Numbered from the stretch's first letter, positions 9,406-15,619 are shown. The stretch is DNA of 18,188 bases from an uncultured Pseudomonadota bacterium (GCA_937891875.1 CALATR010001040.1:1-18188), one strand, 5' to 3'. Numbers and translations are program-made. The notes: generated by a model not told the origin, from the sequence alone.

Positions 9406-10608
9406 ATGGGCGAGGGCTGGTCGCGAGGGATCCGCATCGTGCTGCTGGTGCTCAGCGGCGCGTTGGTGCTGGGCGGGCTGTACTGGAAGGGCCGGGAGAT
9501 CCTCGGCTCCGACCCGTCCTACAACTTCGACGTGCTCGGCTACGTTGCGTGTGCGCTGGCGCTCGACGGGCTCGACGACACGCAGATCCGCGACCGCACC
9601 TACGCAGCCATCGACGAGGCGGCGCCGCGACGGGTGGCCCAGGACCTCAAGACCCGCGAGCGCTACCGCAAGCAGATCCACGAAGACCCGGCGTTGTTCG
9701 CCCAACAGCGCCGCTTCTACCAGGGGCGGATCGGCTACGTCGCGGCGGTGTGGCTGGCCTGGAAGGCGGGGATCCCCCTGGGTCACGCGCCCGGTGTCGT
9801 GTCGGTCGCAGCCTGGGTGGGCGCGGTCCTGCTCGCCTTCGTCTGGCTGGCCCGGCGGTTGCCCCCGTGGCTGCTCGCGCCGGTCGTGCTCGTCCTCGCC
9901 CTGTCCCGACCGCTGATCGGGGCGGCGTCCACGGCCAGTCCGGACATGCTGCTGGGGGTGGTGCTGCTGCTCGCGTTCGCCCTGCTGGTCGAGATCCGCG
10001 GGATCGCCGGCGAGGTCGCGGGCCTCGCGGTGCTGGCGCTGGCGGCCTTCGTGCGCGCGGACGCGGCCATGGTCGGCGTGGGTGTGGCGGGCGTCCTGAT
10101 GCTCTTGCGCCTTGGACGCGAGTGGCGGGCGTGGCTGCCCTGGACCGGCGTCGCCGCGGCCTTCCTCGGGCTCGGTGCGCTGGTGCGCTGGCTCTTCGAG
10201 GCGCGACCGTGGTGGGTGGTGCTGACATTCACGACCCGCACCCGGCGGGCGGACGTGGACGCGCTGCCCCAGGACGTCGATCTCGGCGTCTACTGGGAGA
10301 TCCTGGAGCACTCCCTGGGCGGACGCTGGGGCAGCACGGTCGCGACCCACGTCGCCCTGTCCCTGGTGCTGGCGTTCGGGCTGCTGCGCCTGGACGTGGG
10401 GGGGCCCGGACCGCTCGGGGAGGCTCGCAAGCTCGGCGGCATCGTGCTGGGCGTGGCGCTCACCCAGGTGGTGCGCTTCCTGTTGTTCCCGCGGGACTGG
10501 GATCGCCTGGTCGCGCCGTGGCTGCTGGTCATGGAGCTGCTGCTCGTCACCGGGCTCGTCGTCCTCGTCAGCCGGGTCGCCCGTCCGGGGTCACGACCGG
10601 TCGCGTGA
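9406..10608 (+). CDS. Polytopic membrane protein of unknown function
   Basis: About 400 residues with a signal-anchor-like first helix (roughly 11-29), a polar stretch of about 75 residues (Asp/Arg/Glu-rich, containing SDPSYNFDVLGY) and then about nine or ten further hydrophobic helices to the C-terminus. The topology of one helix, an extracytoplasmic loop with early acidic residues and then many helices resembles GT-C glycosyltransferases or related polytopic enzymes. I see no decisive motif, so this is a weak analogy. The ATG at 9406 follows GGGGAGA. An earlier in-frame ATG at 9340 would add an Arg/Gly-rich tail running through the ArsR promoter and is less likely. It is followed 49 nt later by a methyltransferase, with which it may be co-transcribed. 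Confidence 0.75.
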   Translation: MGEGWSRGIRIVLLVLSGALVLGGLYWKGREILGSDPSYNFDVLGYVACALALDGLDDTQIRDRTYAAIDEAAPRRVAQDLKTRERYRKQIHEDPALFAQQRRFYQGRIGYVAAVWLAWKAGIPLGHAPGVVSVAAWVGAVLLAFVWLARRLPPWLLAPVVLVLALSRPLIGAASTASPDMLLGVVLLLAFALLVEIRGIAGEVAGLAVLALAAFVRADAAMVGVGVAGVLMLLRLGREWRAWLPWTGVAAAFLGLGALVRWLFEARPWWVVLTFTTRTRRADVDALPQDVDLGVYWEILEHSLGGRWGSTVATHVALSLVLAFGLLRLDVGGPGPLGEARKLGGIVLGVALTQVVRFLLFPRDWDRLVAPWLLVMELLLVTGLVVLVSRVARPGSRPVA

Positions 10609-10657
10609 GCAGGAACGCTGCCAGGCACCGCGATATGCGCGGGACTCTGGAGCCCAC

Positions 10658-11383
10658 ATGTTCGAGCCTGGCGGTCCCACCTTCTTCGAGCTCGCCGAGC
10701 AGGCGCTGTCGTCCACCCGCAAGGGGTACGACCTGCTGGCGCCCAAGTTCGACAAGACCCCCTTCCGCACGCCGGACGAGATCCTGGCGCCGGTCGCCGA
10801 GTGGATCGGTGACTTCGACCGGGCGGTGGACCTGTGCTGCGGCACGGGGGCGGCGATGGCGGCCCTGCGCCCGTACGCGCTCGAGGGGATCACTGGGGTC
10901 GACGTGTCCGAGGGCATGCTCGCCGTCGCCGCGGGCAACCTGCGGGAGGCGGCAGGCACGGCTCCGGTGCGGCTCATCGAGCACGACGTGCTGACCTGGG
11001 ACGGGGGTGAGGCCTACGATCTGGCCGTCAGCTTCGGGGCGTTCGGCCACATTCTGAAGCAGGAGGAGCCGGCCTTCTTCGACACCGTGTACAAGGCCCT
11101 GCGACCCGGGGGACGCTTCGTGTTCGTGACCGGACGCAACCCCGGTCCGGTGCACCCCGGCTGGTGGGCAGCACGGGCATTCAACGCCGCGATCCACGCC
11201 CGCAACCTGGTGATCTCGCCGCCCTTCCACATGTACTACCTGACGTTCATGTGGCCGGAGATCGGCGACAAGCTGACCGCACGGGGCTTCGACGTGCGCC
11301 TGCACGAGGGGCTCTTCGAGGGTCGGCTGGAGCGGGTGCTGCTGGTGGAGGCGGTGAAGCCGGACGGTGTGCGAGGGGAGTGA
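10658..11383 (+). CDS. Class I SAM-dependent methyltransferase
   Basis: A 241-residue methyltransferase with a Rossmann-type fold. Motif I is AVDLCCGTGAAM (about 56-67), the acidic ribose-binding loop is GVDVSEGML (80-88), motif III-like DLAVSFGAFGHI (121-132) follows, and RPGGRFVFVTGR (149-160) is the post-motif strand. The substrate-binding C-terminal part (170-235) is aromatic-rich and not diagnostic, so the acceptor is unknown. The ATG at 10658 has GGAG with good spacing. The TGA (11381-11383) directly abuts the 3' end of the convergent tRNA-Ser(GCT) gene with no intervening base. Confidence 0.9.
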   Translation: MFEPGGPTFFELAEQALSSTRKGYDLLAPKFDKTPFRTPDEILAPVAEWIGDFDRAVDLCCGTGAAMAALRPYALEGITGVDVSEGMLAVAAGNLREAAGTAPVRLIEHDVLTWDGGEAYDLAVSFGAFGHILKQEEPAFFDTVYKALRPGGRFVFVTGRNPGPVHPGWWAARAFNAAIHARNLVISPPFHMYYLTFMWPEIGDKLTARGFDVRLHEGLFEGRLERVLLVEAVKPDGVRGE

Positions 11384-11472
11384 CGGAACGGGCGGGAGTC
11401 GAACCCGCAAGGCCGTGGTGGTGGCTCGCCGCGCTAGCAACGCGGTGCAGTCGCCCATCTGCTTGCCGTTCC
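11384..11472 (-). tRNA. tRNA-Ser(GCT), atypical core
   Basis: 89 nt. Acceptor GGAACGG pairs perfectly with CCGTTCC, discriminator G73 is normal for Ser, and CCA is not encoded (TCA follows). The anticodon loop is TTGCTAG with anticodon GCT (11436-11438), reading AGC/AGU. The variable region is 20 nt and the T-arm is GCGGG-TTCGACT-CCCGC. The D-stem is GCAG/CTGC, but the link from the acceptor is CAA, so the near-invariant U8 is absent and one extra base is present. It is the last gene of the six-tRNA cluster. Confidence 0.9.
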
Positions 11473-11477
11473 AGGAG

Positions 11478-11565
11478 TGGCGGAGGCGGGGAGAGTCGAA
11501 CTCCCAAGGGGTTTCCCCTCGTCCGATTTCGAATCGGGTGCAGTCGCCCATCTGCTTGCGCCCCC
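11478..11565 (-). tRNA. tRNA-Ser(CGA), atypical core, CCA encoded
   Basis: 85 nt plus encoded CCA (11478-11480). Acceptor GGGGGCG pairs with CGCCTCC (one G-U), and the discriminator is G73. The anticodon loop is TTCGAAA with anticodon CGA (11529-11531), reading UCG. The variable arm folds as AGGGGAAACCCCTT. A 23-nt stretch covering the D-arm (11537-11559) is identical to that of the neighbouring tRNA-Ser(GCT) at 11444-11466, including the CAA linker without U8. It lies 5 nt from its neighbour. Confidence 0.9.
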
Positions 11566-11571
11566 ACTGGG

Positions 11572-11646
11572 TGGACGCCACGGTCGGACTCGAACCGACG
11601 GTTGCCGGGGTTGCAATCCGGCGCCTTTCCTCTTGGCTACGTGGCG
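11572..11646 (-). tRNA. tRNA-Cys(GCA), CCA encoded
   Basis: 72 nt plus encoded CCA (11572-11574). The acceptor pairs CGCCACG with CGTGGCG, discriminator U73 is the Cys identity base, and the anticodon GCA is at 11612-11614. U8 and A9 are normal. The first acceptor pair is C1-G72, not the usual G1-C72, and the last anticodon-stem pair is A-C. It is the only class I tRNA in the cluster. Confidence 0.92.
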
Positions 11647-11657
11647 ATGATTGGAAA

Positions 11658-11744
11658 TGGAGGCGGTGGGATTCGAACCCACGCACGCACGAGTGCGCCT
11701 ACCGCGATTCCAGCGCGGCCCCTTCACCACTTGGGTACACCTCC
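11658..11744 (-). tRNA. tRNA-Ser(GGA)
   Basis: 87 nt. Acceptor GGAGGTG pairs with CGCCTCC (one U-G), and U8 A9 are present. The anticodon loop CTGGAAT lies on a CCGCG/CGCGG stem, with anticodon GGA at 11709-11711, reading UCC/UCU. The variable arm is long. The discriminator reads as A73, where G73 is usual for Ser, and CCA is not encoded. Unlike the other two Ser genes here, its D-arm is conventional. Confidence 0.92.
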
Positions 11745-11753
11745 GAGAAGGAG

Positions 11754-11840
11754 AGGGAGAGGAGGGAATCGAACCCCCGATGGCCCGAAGGCTCCTGGTT
11801 TACGGCCAGGCTCGGCCTGCCAACAGCACGACACTCTCCC
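11754..11840 (-). tRNA. tRNA-Tyr(GTA)
   Basis: 87 nt. Acceptor GGGAGAG pairs with CTCTCCC. The anticodon stem is CCTGG/CCAGG with loop CCGTAAA, and anticodon GTA is at 11801-11803. The long variable arm is as expected for bacterial Tyr. The base after the acceptor reads as U73, not the usual A73, and CCA is not encoded. It lies 4 nt from tRNA-Leu and 9 nt from tRNA-Ser(GGA). Confidence 0.9.
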
Positions 11841-11844
11841 TGGA

Positions 11845-11927
11845 TGACGTCGGAGGGAGTCGAACCCTCAGTGCCTCGCGGCTCCCGCTTCTGAGACGGG
11901 CGTGTCTGCCAGTTCCACCACGACGCC
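11845..11927 (-). tRNA. tRNA-Leu(CAG), first gene of the tRNA cluster
   Basis: 83 nt. Acceptor GGCGTCG pairs with CGACGTC, with A73 typical of Leu. The classical Leu start TGGTGGAACTGGCAGACACG is present. The anticodon loop is CTCAGAA with CAG at 11891-11893, reading CUG. The long variable arm is present and CCA is not encoded. This is the gene nearest the upstream leader and terminator, about 120 nt downstream of the terminator hairpin. Confidence 0.94.
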
Positions 11928-11965
11928 AGATGAGATGACAATTTCAGGGCATACGGATCCTGTTC

Positions 11966-11985
11966 TTCGCATCGCTGATGACGAA
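11966..11985 (-). other. Bulged inverted repeat in the leader between terminator and tRNA-Leu
   Basis: TTCGCATC-GCT-GATGACGAA forms an 8-bp stem with one bulged base and a 3-nt loop, 38 nt upstream of the tRNA-Leu 5' end. It may be a processing hairpin in the tRNA precursor. No clear second promoter was found in 11928-12047, which would make the upstream promoter at 12235-12263 the likely source of the tRNA transcript. Confidence 0.35.
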
Positions 11986-12047
11986 GCACATGGGTGTTTT
12001 GTGGCTCGCGGGCCTGACCACCGGATCGCAAGCGCCAGACGCAGGAA

Positions 12048-12078
12048 ACCCCCTCGAGCCACGGGGGCTGGAGGGGGT
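12048..12078 (-). terminator. Rho-independent-type terminator/attenuator hairpin before the tRNA operon (segments 3:4)
   Basis: On the minus strand ACCCCCTC (12071-12078) pairs with GAGGGGGT (12048-12055); after one mismatch AGCC pairs with GGCT, leaving a 5-nt loop. The stem's last U and the two following bases give UUU, then CC. The 5' arm contains CCCTCCAGC (12067-12075), which can instead pair with GCTGGAGGG inside the leader ORF, so the hairpin is conditional. It lies 25 nt past the leader stop codon. Confidence 0.7.
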
Positions 12079-12198
12079 CTCCCATCGGGTCGTGTAGGGG
12101 TGCTACACGCCGATGATTCCCTCCAGCACGTCATCAAGCAGCAGGCTGCATGACAACGCGGCGCCCAGGCACAGCGAGGCGCTGGCCGAATAGAGGGA
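12067..12198 (-). promoter_or_regulatory. Attenuator switch: segments 1, 2 and 3 with mutually exclusive pairings
   Basis: Segment 1 is UCCCUCUA at 12191-12198 (codons 10-12 of the leader). Segment 2 is GCUGGAGGGA at 12118-12127 (codons 33-36). Segment 3 is CCCUCCAGC at 12067-12075, in the terminator's 5' arm. Pairing 1:2 gives 8 bp with one G-U; 2:3 gives 9 Watson-Crick pairs, mostly G-C; 3:4 is the terminator. Because 2:3 and 3:4 exclude each other, a ribosome stalled over segment 1 would free segment 2 and favour read-through into the tRNAs. This is the classical trp/his-type attenuator logic, inferred from complementarity only. Confidence 0.6.
12091..12109 (-). other. Hairpin spanning the leader stop codon
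   Basis: CGTGTAG-CACCC-CTACACG is a perfect 7-bp stem with a 5-nt loop; the TAG stop codon (12103-12105) lies in its left arm. A terminating ribosome would melt it. It would sit in the loop of the 2:3 antiterminator, shortening the distance between segments 2 and 3. Confidence 0.55.
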
Positions 12199-12225
12199 GC
12201 TGGGACTGGTGAAGTGTGCGTTCAT
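12103..12225 (-). CDS. 40-residue leader peptide rich in Ser, Leu, Cys and Tyr codons
   Basis: ATG at 12225, TAG at 12103-12105. The peptide has 8 Ser, 8 Leu, 2 Cys and 1 Tyr (19 of 40); within residues 7-30 it is 18 of 24. These are exactly the amino acids of the six downstream tRNAs. By codon: AGC/AGU at 7, 9, 15, 27; UCC at 10; UAU at 12; UCG at 13, 17; CUG at 18, 20, 28, 29, 34; UGC at 19, 26. All six tRNAs therefore have a cognate codon within positions 7-19. No Shine-Dalgarno is seen, and the -10 ends only 9 nt before the ATG, so the mRNA is probably leaderless. It most likely acts by being translated; a small membrane-active peptide (hydrophobic residues 18-30) is the alternative. Confidence 0.65.
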   Translation of the reverse strand: MNAHFTSPSSLYSASASLCLGAALSCSLLLDDVLEGIIGV

Positions 12226-12234
12226 GATGACCCG

Positions 12235-12263
12235 TATGTACAGTTTTCCATGCTGTGCGTCAA
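12235..12263 (-). promoter_or_regulatory. Sigma70-like promoter for the leader and tRNA operon
   Basis: On the minus strand TTGACG (12258-12263), an exact 17-bp AT-rich spacer and TACATA (12235-12240). The -35 matches consensus at five of six positions; the -10 is weaker. The surroundings are the most AT-rich of the neighbourhood. The predicted start is near 12226-12229, at or just before the leader ATG. The divergent PrsW gene starts 74 nt away on the other side. Confidence 0.6.
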
Positions 12264-12336
12264 ACAGAAAAGTGGATCCGGCCGCGTGGCCCCGCTGGTG
12301 GTCATCATCGGCTAGGCTCCGGCCAGCGAGGACCAC

Positions 12337-13608
12337 GTGACGCCACCCAGCCCGGGGCCGCCCCGCCCCCCGCCGCTGCCCCACCAGCGCGAGACCGCGG
12401 CCAACACCCGCACCCGCATGCTGGCCCGGGTCGCCCCCCGCGATCAGACCGGCCGGGTGGCCGCGATGGTCAGCTGTGGCGTGCTGATCTTGATGTTCGC
12501 GATGTTCGGCTTGCTCTGCGCCGGGCTCAACGTGCTGGTGCCCCTGGCCATGAGCCCGTTCTGGACCCTCGCCAGCGGGATCGTCGCGATCGCGTTCGGC
12601 CTGCCCCACGTGGTCATCATCCTCTGGCTGGACCGCAACGAGCAGGAGCCGTGGTGGGTGCTGCTGATGGCCTTCCTGTGGGGCGCGGTCATGGCCACCG
12701 GCCTGTCGATGGTCGGCAACACCGTGTTCGGCCTGCTCGCGACCGGCCTCGTCGGCGACCCGATGATCGGCCAGGCCCTCACCGCCAGCCTGTCTGCGCC
12801 GCCGGTCGAGGAGCTCACCAAGGGGGCCGCGGTCGCGGCGATCTACCTGTTCTTCCGCCGCGATCTCGACAACGTGCTCGACGGCCTCATCTACGGCGCC
12901 CTGGTCGGCATGGGCTTCGCGATGATGGAGAACTTCGTGTACTACACCTCTCCCTTCCTGGAGGGGTCCGAGACGGCGGTCACCGACTGGTTCCAGCTGG
13001 TCTTCCTGCGCGGCATCGTCACCGGGGTCGGCACCCACTGGTGCTTCACCTCGCTCACCGGCGCCGGCTTCGGCCTCATGCGGGTCTGGCGGGTCGGCTG
13101 CGTGCGCTACACCTTCCCGGTCATCGGCCTGATCCTGGCGATGTTCGCCCACTTCGCCTGGAACACCTTCGCGGGTCTCTTCGTCATCGACCCCGACGAC
13201 ACCTGGCTCACCCTGCTGGTCAGCATCCCCATCGCGGTCGTCTTCCTGCAGCTGCCGTTCGTGCTGCTGGTGGGCTCCATCGTGATCTTCGTGTGGACCC
13301 ACGAGGCGGCGCTCATCCGGCGCTACCTGGGTGAGGAGCGCAAGAGTGTCGTGATGCCCGGCGAGATCGACCGCCTCGTCCCTGCTCGCAAGCGCTTCTT
13401 CCGCGGGCTGTACCTGCTGTTCACGGCGCAGTTCACCGCGTGGTGGCACAACCGCACGCGGAACAAGCTCCTCATCCAGCTGGCGTTCGAGCGCTGGCAC
13501 ATGGACAAGGAGGAAGAGCTCGGCGCGGAGGAGGAGGCCGGCGAGCACGCGAGGCGCGTGGTCGACCTGCGCAAGCGCCTGCGGGAGCTGGGGCCGGTGG
13601 CGGTCTGA
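12337..13608 (+). CDS. PrsW-family intramembrane metalloprotease
   Basis: About 423 residues, a polytopic membrane protein with roughly eight or nine hydrophobic helices. The family signatures are in place: VEELTKG with Glu158 and Glu159, MENF with Glu198, GTHWCFTS with His234, and AHFAWN with His272 and Asn276. These acidic and His residues form the predicted metal site of PrsW/CPBP-type proteases. PrsW in Bacillus starts cleavage of an anti-sigma factor; the target here is unknown, and no anti-sigma gene is adjacent. The N-terminus is Pro-rich and the C-terminal roughly 90 residues are a basic/acidic cytoplasmic tail with KEEELGAEEEAGEHARR. The start is GTG at 12337, with GAGG before it. 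Its stop is only 3 nt from the stop of the convergent gene. Confidence 0.9.
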   Translation: MTPPSPGPPRPPPLPHQRETAANTRTRMLARVAPRDQTGRVAAMVSCGVLILMFAMFGLLCAGLNVLVPLAMSPFWTLASGIVAIAFGLPHVVIILWLDRNEQEPWWVLLMAFLWGAVMATGLSMVGNTVFGLLATGLVGDPMIGQALTASLSAPPVEELTKGAAVAAIYLFFRRDLDNVLDGLIYGALVGMGFAMMENFVYYTSPFLEGSETAVTDWFQLVFLRGIVTGVGTHWCFTSLTGAGFGLMRVWRVGCVRYTFPVIGLILAMFAHFAWNTFAGLFVIDPDDTWLTLLVSIPIAVVFLQLPFVLLVGSIVIFVWTHEAALIRRYLGEERKSVVMPGEIDRLVPARKRFFRGLYLLFTAQFTAWWHNRTRNKLLIQLAFERWHMDKEEELGAEEEAGEHARRVVDLRKRLRELGPVAV

Positions 13609-13611
13609 GCC

Positions 13612-15543
13612 TCACCCGCAGGGGTCGACCCAGGTCGCTTCGTCGTTGCTGGCGTCGCAGTCGTCGACCAGGCCTGGCTCGTCGCCGTCGTCTCCGACCC
13701 GCGCCACCACGCCGTCCGCGCCGATCTGATCCCGGGTCAGGCTCACGGCGAGGCTCCCGACAGACCGCCCGGCGGGGATCGGCTCGTCGATGGTGAAGGT
13801 GGTGAGGAGCGTCCGTTCGCTGCCTTCGAGGCTGTAGATCGCGACCGGCGTGCCAGCGGGCGCACCCCTCCACCCGACGTTGCTCACCTGGACGGCGAGC
13901 TCCACCACCGAGCCGGGCTCGCAGCCCGCGACGCAGCTGTCGGTGATCGCGACGGTGAGGTCGGCCCGGGGCTCCTCGGTCCGCTGGGCCCGGATCCGAC
14001 CATCCTCGTTCCACCAGTCGACAGGCCCTGCGGGGGTGCGCCCGTCGGCGGATCGCGCCGCCGGCACGTAGTTGAAGGAGGTCCAGACGGTCGGTGCGGC
14101 CGGCCAGCCGGCGCCGTCGTGGCCCAGCACGGCGATCCCACTCTCTCCCCGGGGCACGATGATCTCCGCGGCCCCGTCCTGGTCGACGTCGGCGATGACC
14201 GGGTGGCCGAAGCCGTACTGGGGGACCTCGGTCTCCCAGCGCGCGAGGATGGCGCCGTCGCGGCCGGAGCGGATGACCACCGCGCCCGAGTCGAACGACA
14301 CGATCTCGGAGGCGCCGTCGGCGTCGAAGTCGAACGCCGCGCAGGACGCCCACCGCGCCGTGGCGGTCCCGGTCAGGGTCCAGCCGCCAGTCCCGTCCAG
14401 CTCGCGGACGGCGAAGGTCCGCCACGACGGGAGCGCGATCTCGATCTCTCCGTCTCCGTCGAAGTCGGCGAGGCAAGGCGGGCCCGGGTCCGTGTCGCCG
14501 ACCACCGCGGCGAACTTCGGCGTGCCGTCGTGCTCGTAGACCTTCAGCTGCCCCTCGCCGACGAAGGCGACCTCGGCCTCCGGATCGTCGTCCGCCTGTA
14601 CGGGCACGGCGTGCCAGCCGTCCTCGCACCGGCCGGTCAGGGTCGCGGCCCACCGGGAGCTGCCGTCCGCGGACAGCACGCTCCTGCCCGTGATCAGCTC
14701 CTCGACCCCGTCCAGGTCGAGGTCCGCGGTGAGCTGGGTCTGGAGGCAGTCGACGCTGACGAACGGCAGCTCGGCCACCACCTTGCCGTCTTCCACCGAG
14801 CCCAGGTGCGTGCCGGCAAGCTGCACCAGATCTCCGCTGCCGTCGAGGTCGACGATCTCGACGGTGGCCAGCTCGGACCCCTTCGCCGCCGCACGCCAGA
14901 GCTGGTCACCGCGGGCGTCGTAGGCGAACAGGTTCTGCACCCGGGCCCGGCTGATGATGTCGAGCTTGTCGTCCCCGTTGACGTCCGCGAACCCGACGTG
15001 GCCGTACCCGTGCACGCTGCCCACGCTGGACAGCGGTCGTCCGTCGTCGCCTGCGAGCAGGAACCCGCGGGCGTACTCGGGCCCGTCGTTGCCGCCCGCC
15101 GCGACGAAGATGACCGGAACGTCGCCCGAGTCGACGTCTCCGTCCCGATCCGTGTCGATCAGGTGCTGGATCATGGGCGCCGAAGAGACCCGGTCGTATG
15201 CCCGATCTGCGCCGGTGCTCTCCCACGTCCACTCGACGACCAGGTCCCAGGCCTCGGCGACCGGCTCCGGTCCAGTGCAGGTCGCGGTCTGGGGCGTGCT
15301 GGCCGCGGCAGCCAGGTCGATGTCGCAGTCCTCGTCGACGCAGTCCGCGATGCCGTCCCCGTCGGTGTCGGGGAAGCCCTCGTCGATCTCTCCGTCGCCG
15401 TCGTCGTCGAGGCCGTTGCAGGTCTCCTCGGCCGTCGCGTCGGTGTCGGTGTCGGTGTCGGTTCCGATGTCGGTATCGTCTGTCGGCGTCGACGAATCAC
15501 ACGCCATCAGGAAGATGGCGGCGAGCAAGGCTGCGTTCTTCAC
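13612..15543 (-). CDS. Large surface lipoprotein with MopE-type motif, FG-GAP/VCBS repeats and CARDB-like domain
   Basis: A 643-residue exported protein. GTG at 15543 gives a short signal peptide ending LMAC with Cys15, so it is probably a lipoprotein; an upstream ATG at 15594 would put a Cys/Arg-rich tail before the signal. After a Thr/Asp repeat linker (about 17-38) comes a MopE-type motif CNGLDDDGDGEIDEGF (42-57) and acidic Ca-binding loops (DTDGDGIADC). Five or more FG-GAP/VCBS blades follow, for example ADVNGDDKLDI, ADLDLDGVEEL, ADFDGDGEIEI and ADVDQDGAAEI, suggesting a seven-bladed integrin-like propeller. The last 110 residues resemble a CARDB adhesion module ending in CDASNDE. It is probably a cell-surface, Ca-binding protein. 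It lies 94 nt downstream of a paralogue; precise role unknown. Confidence 0.88.
   Translation of the reverse strand: MKNAALLAAIFLMACDSSTPTDDTDIGTDTDTDTDATAEETCNGLDDDGDGEIDEGFPDTDGDGIADCVDEDCDIDLAAAASTPQTATCTGPEPVAEAWDLVVEWTWESTGADRAYDRVSSAPMIQHLIDTDRDGDVDSGDVPVIFVAAGGNDGPEYARGFLLAGDDGRPLSSVGSVHGYGHVGFADVNGDDKLDIISRARVQNLFAYDARGDQLWRAAAKGSELATVEIVDLDGSGDLVQLAGTHLGSVEDGKVVAELPFVSVDCLQTQLTADLDLDGVEELITGRSVLSADGSSRWAATLTGRCEDGWHAVPVQADDDPEAEVAFVGEGQLKVYEHDGTPKFAAVVGDTDPGPPCLADFDGDGEIEIALPSWRTFAVRELDGTGGWTLTGTATARWASCAAFDFDADGASEIVSFDSGAVVIRSGRDGAILARWETEVPQYGFGHPVIADVDQDGAAEIIVPRGESGIAVLGHDGAGWPAAPTVWTSFNYVPAARSADGRTPAGPVDWWNEDGRIRAQRTEEPRADLTVAITDSCVAGCEPGSVVELAVQVSNVGWRGAPAGTPVAIYSLEGSERTLLTTFTIDEPIPAGRSVGSLAVSLTRDQIGADGVVARVGDDGDEPGLVDDCDASNDEATWVDPCG
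15439..15462 (-). repeat. Four tandem GTCGGT hexamers in the lipoprotein linker
   Basis: Four exact 6-bp copies encode the alternating Thr-Asp linker directly after the lipidation site; degenerate copies continue to about 15490. Slippage would add or remove two residues (Thr-Asp) without a frameshift, so linker length may vary between strains. Confidence 0.8.
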
Positions 15544-15563
15544 GTGAGTACCCCTGGGTTGCG

Positions 15564-15619
15564 GTCTGCTTGAACCACAACTGCAGACGCACATTCCTCG
15601 AAACCCAGGAATTTCTGGG
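15564..15619 (-). terminator. Inverted repeats between the two surface-protein genes, possible weak terminator
   Basis: The 94-nt gap contains CCCAG-N6-CTGGG (15604-15619), followed on the minus strand by TTT, and GTCTGC (15564-15569) / GCAGAC (15583-15588). CCTGGGTT (15553-15560) can also pair with AACCCAGG (15602-15609), giving alternative folds. It could terminate the upstream gene or lower expression of the downstream paralogue. Evidence is modest. Confidence 0.35.

Noticed and set aside
11444..11559. Repeated 23-mer as a possible CRISPR or mobile-element repeat
   Set aside because: Both copies lie at the same structural position in two tRNA-Ser genes, so they are D-arms and not an array.
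11367..11938. Plus-strand frames across the tRNA cluster
   Set aside because: The sequence is fully accounted for by six folded tRNAs on the minus strand.
11902..12153. 83-codon plus-strand frame in the leader region
   Set aside because: No ribosome-binding site and ordinary composition; it overlaps the tRNA-Leu gene and the terminator on the opposite strand.
12103..13548. 481-codon minus-strand frame covering PrsW and ending at the leader stop
   Set aside because: Most of it is antisense to PrsW and low complexity. Only the last 40 codons follow a promoter and have a distinctive composition, so only those are annotated.
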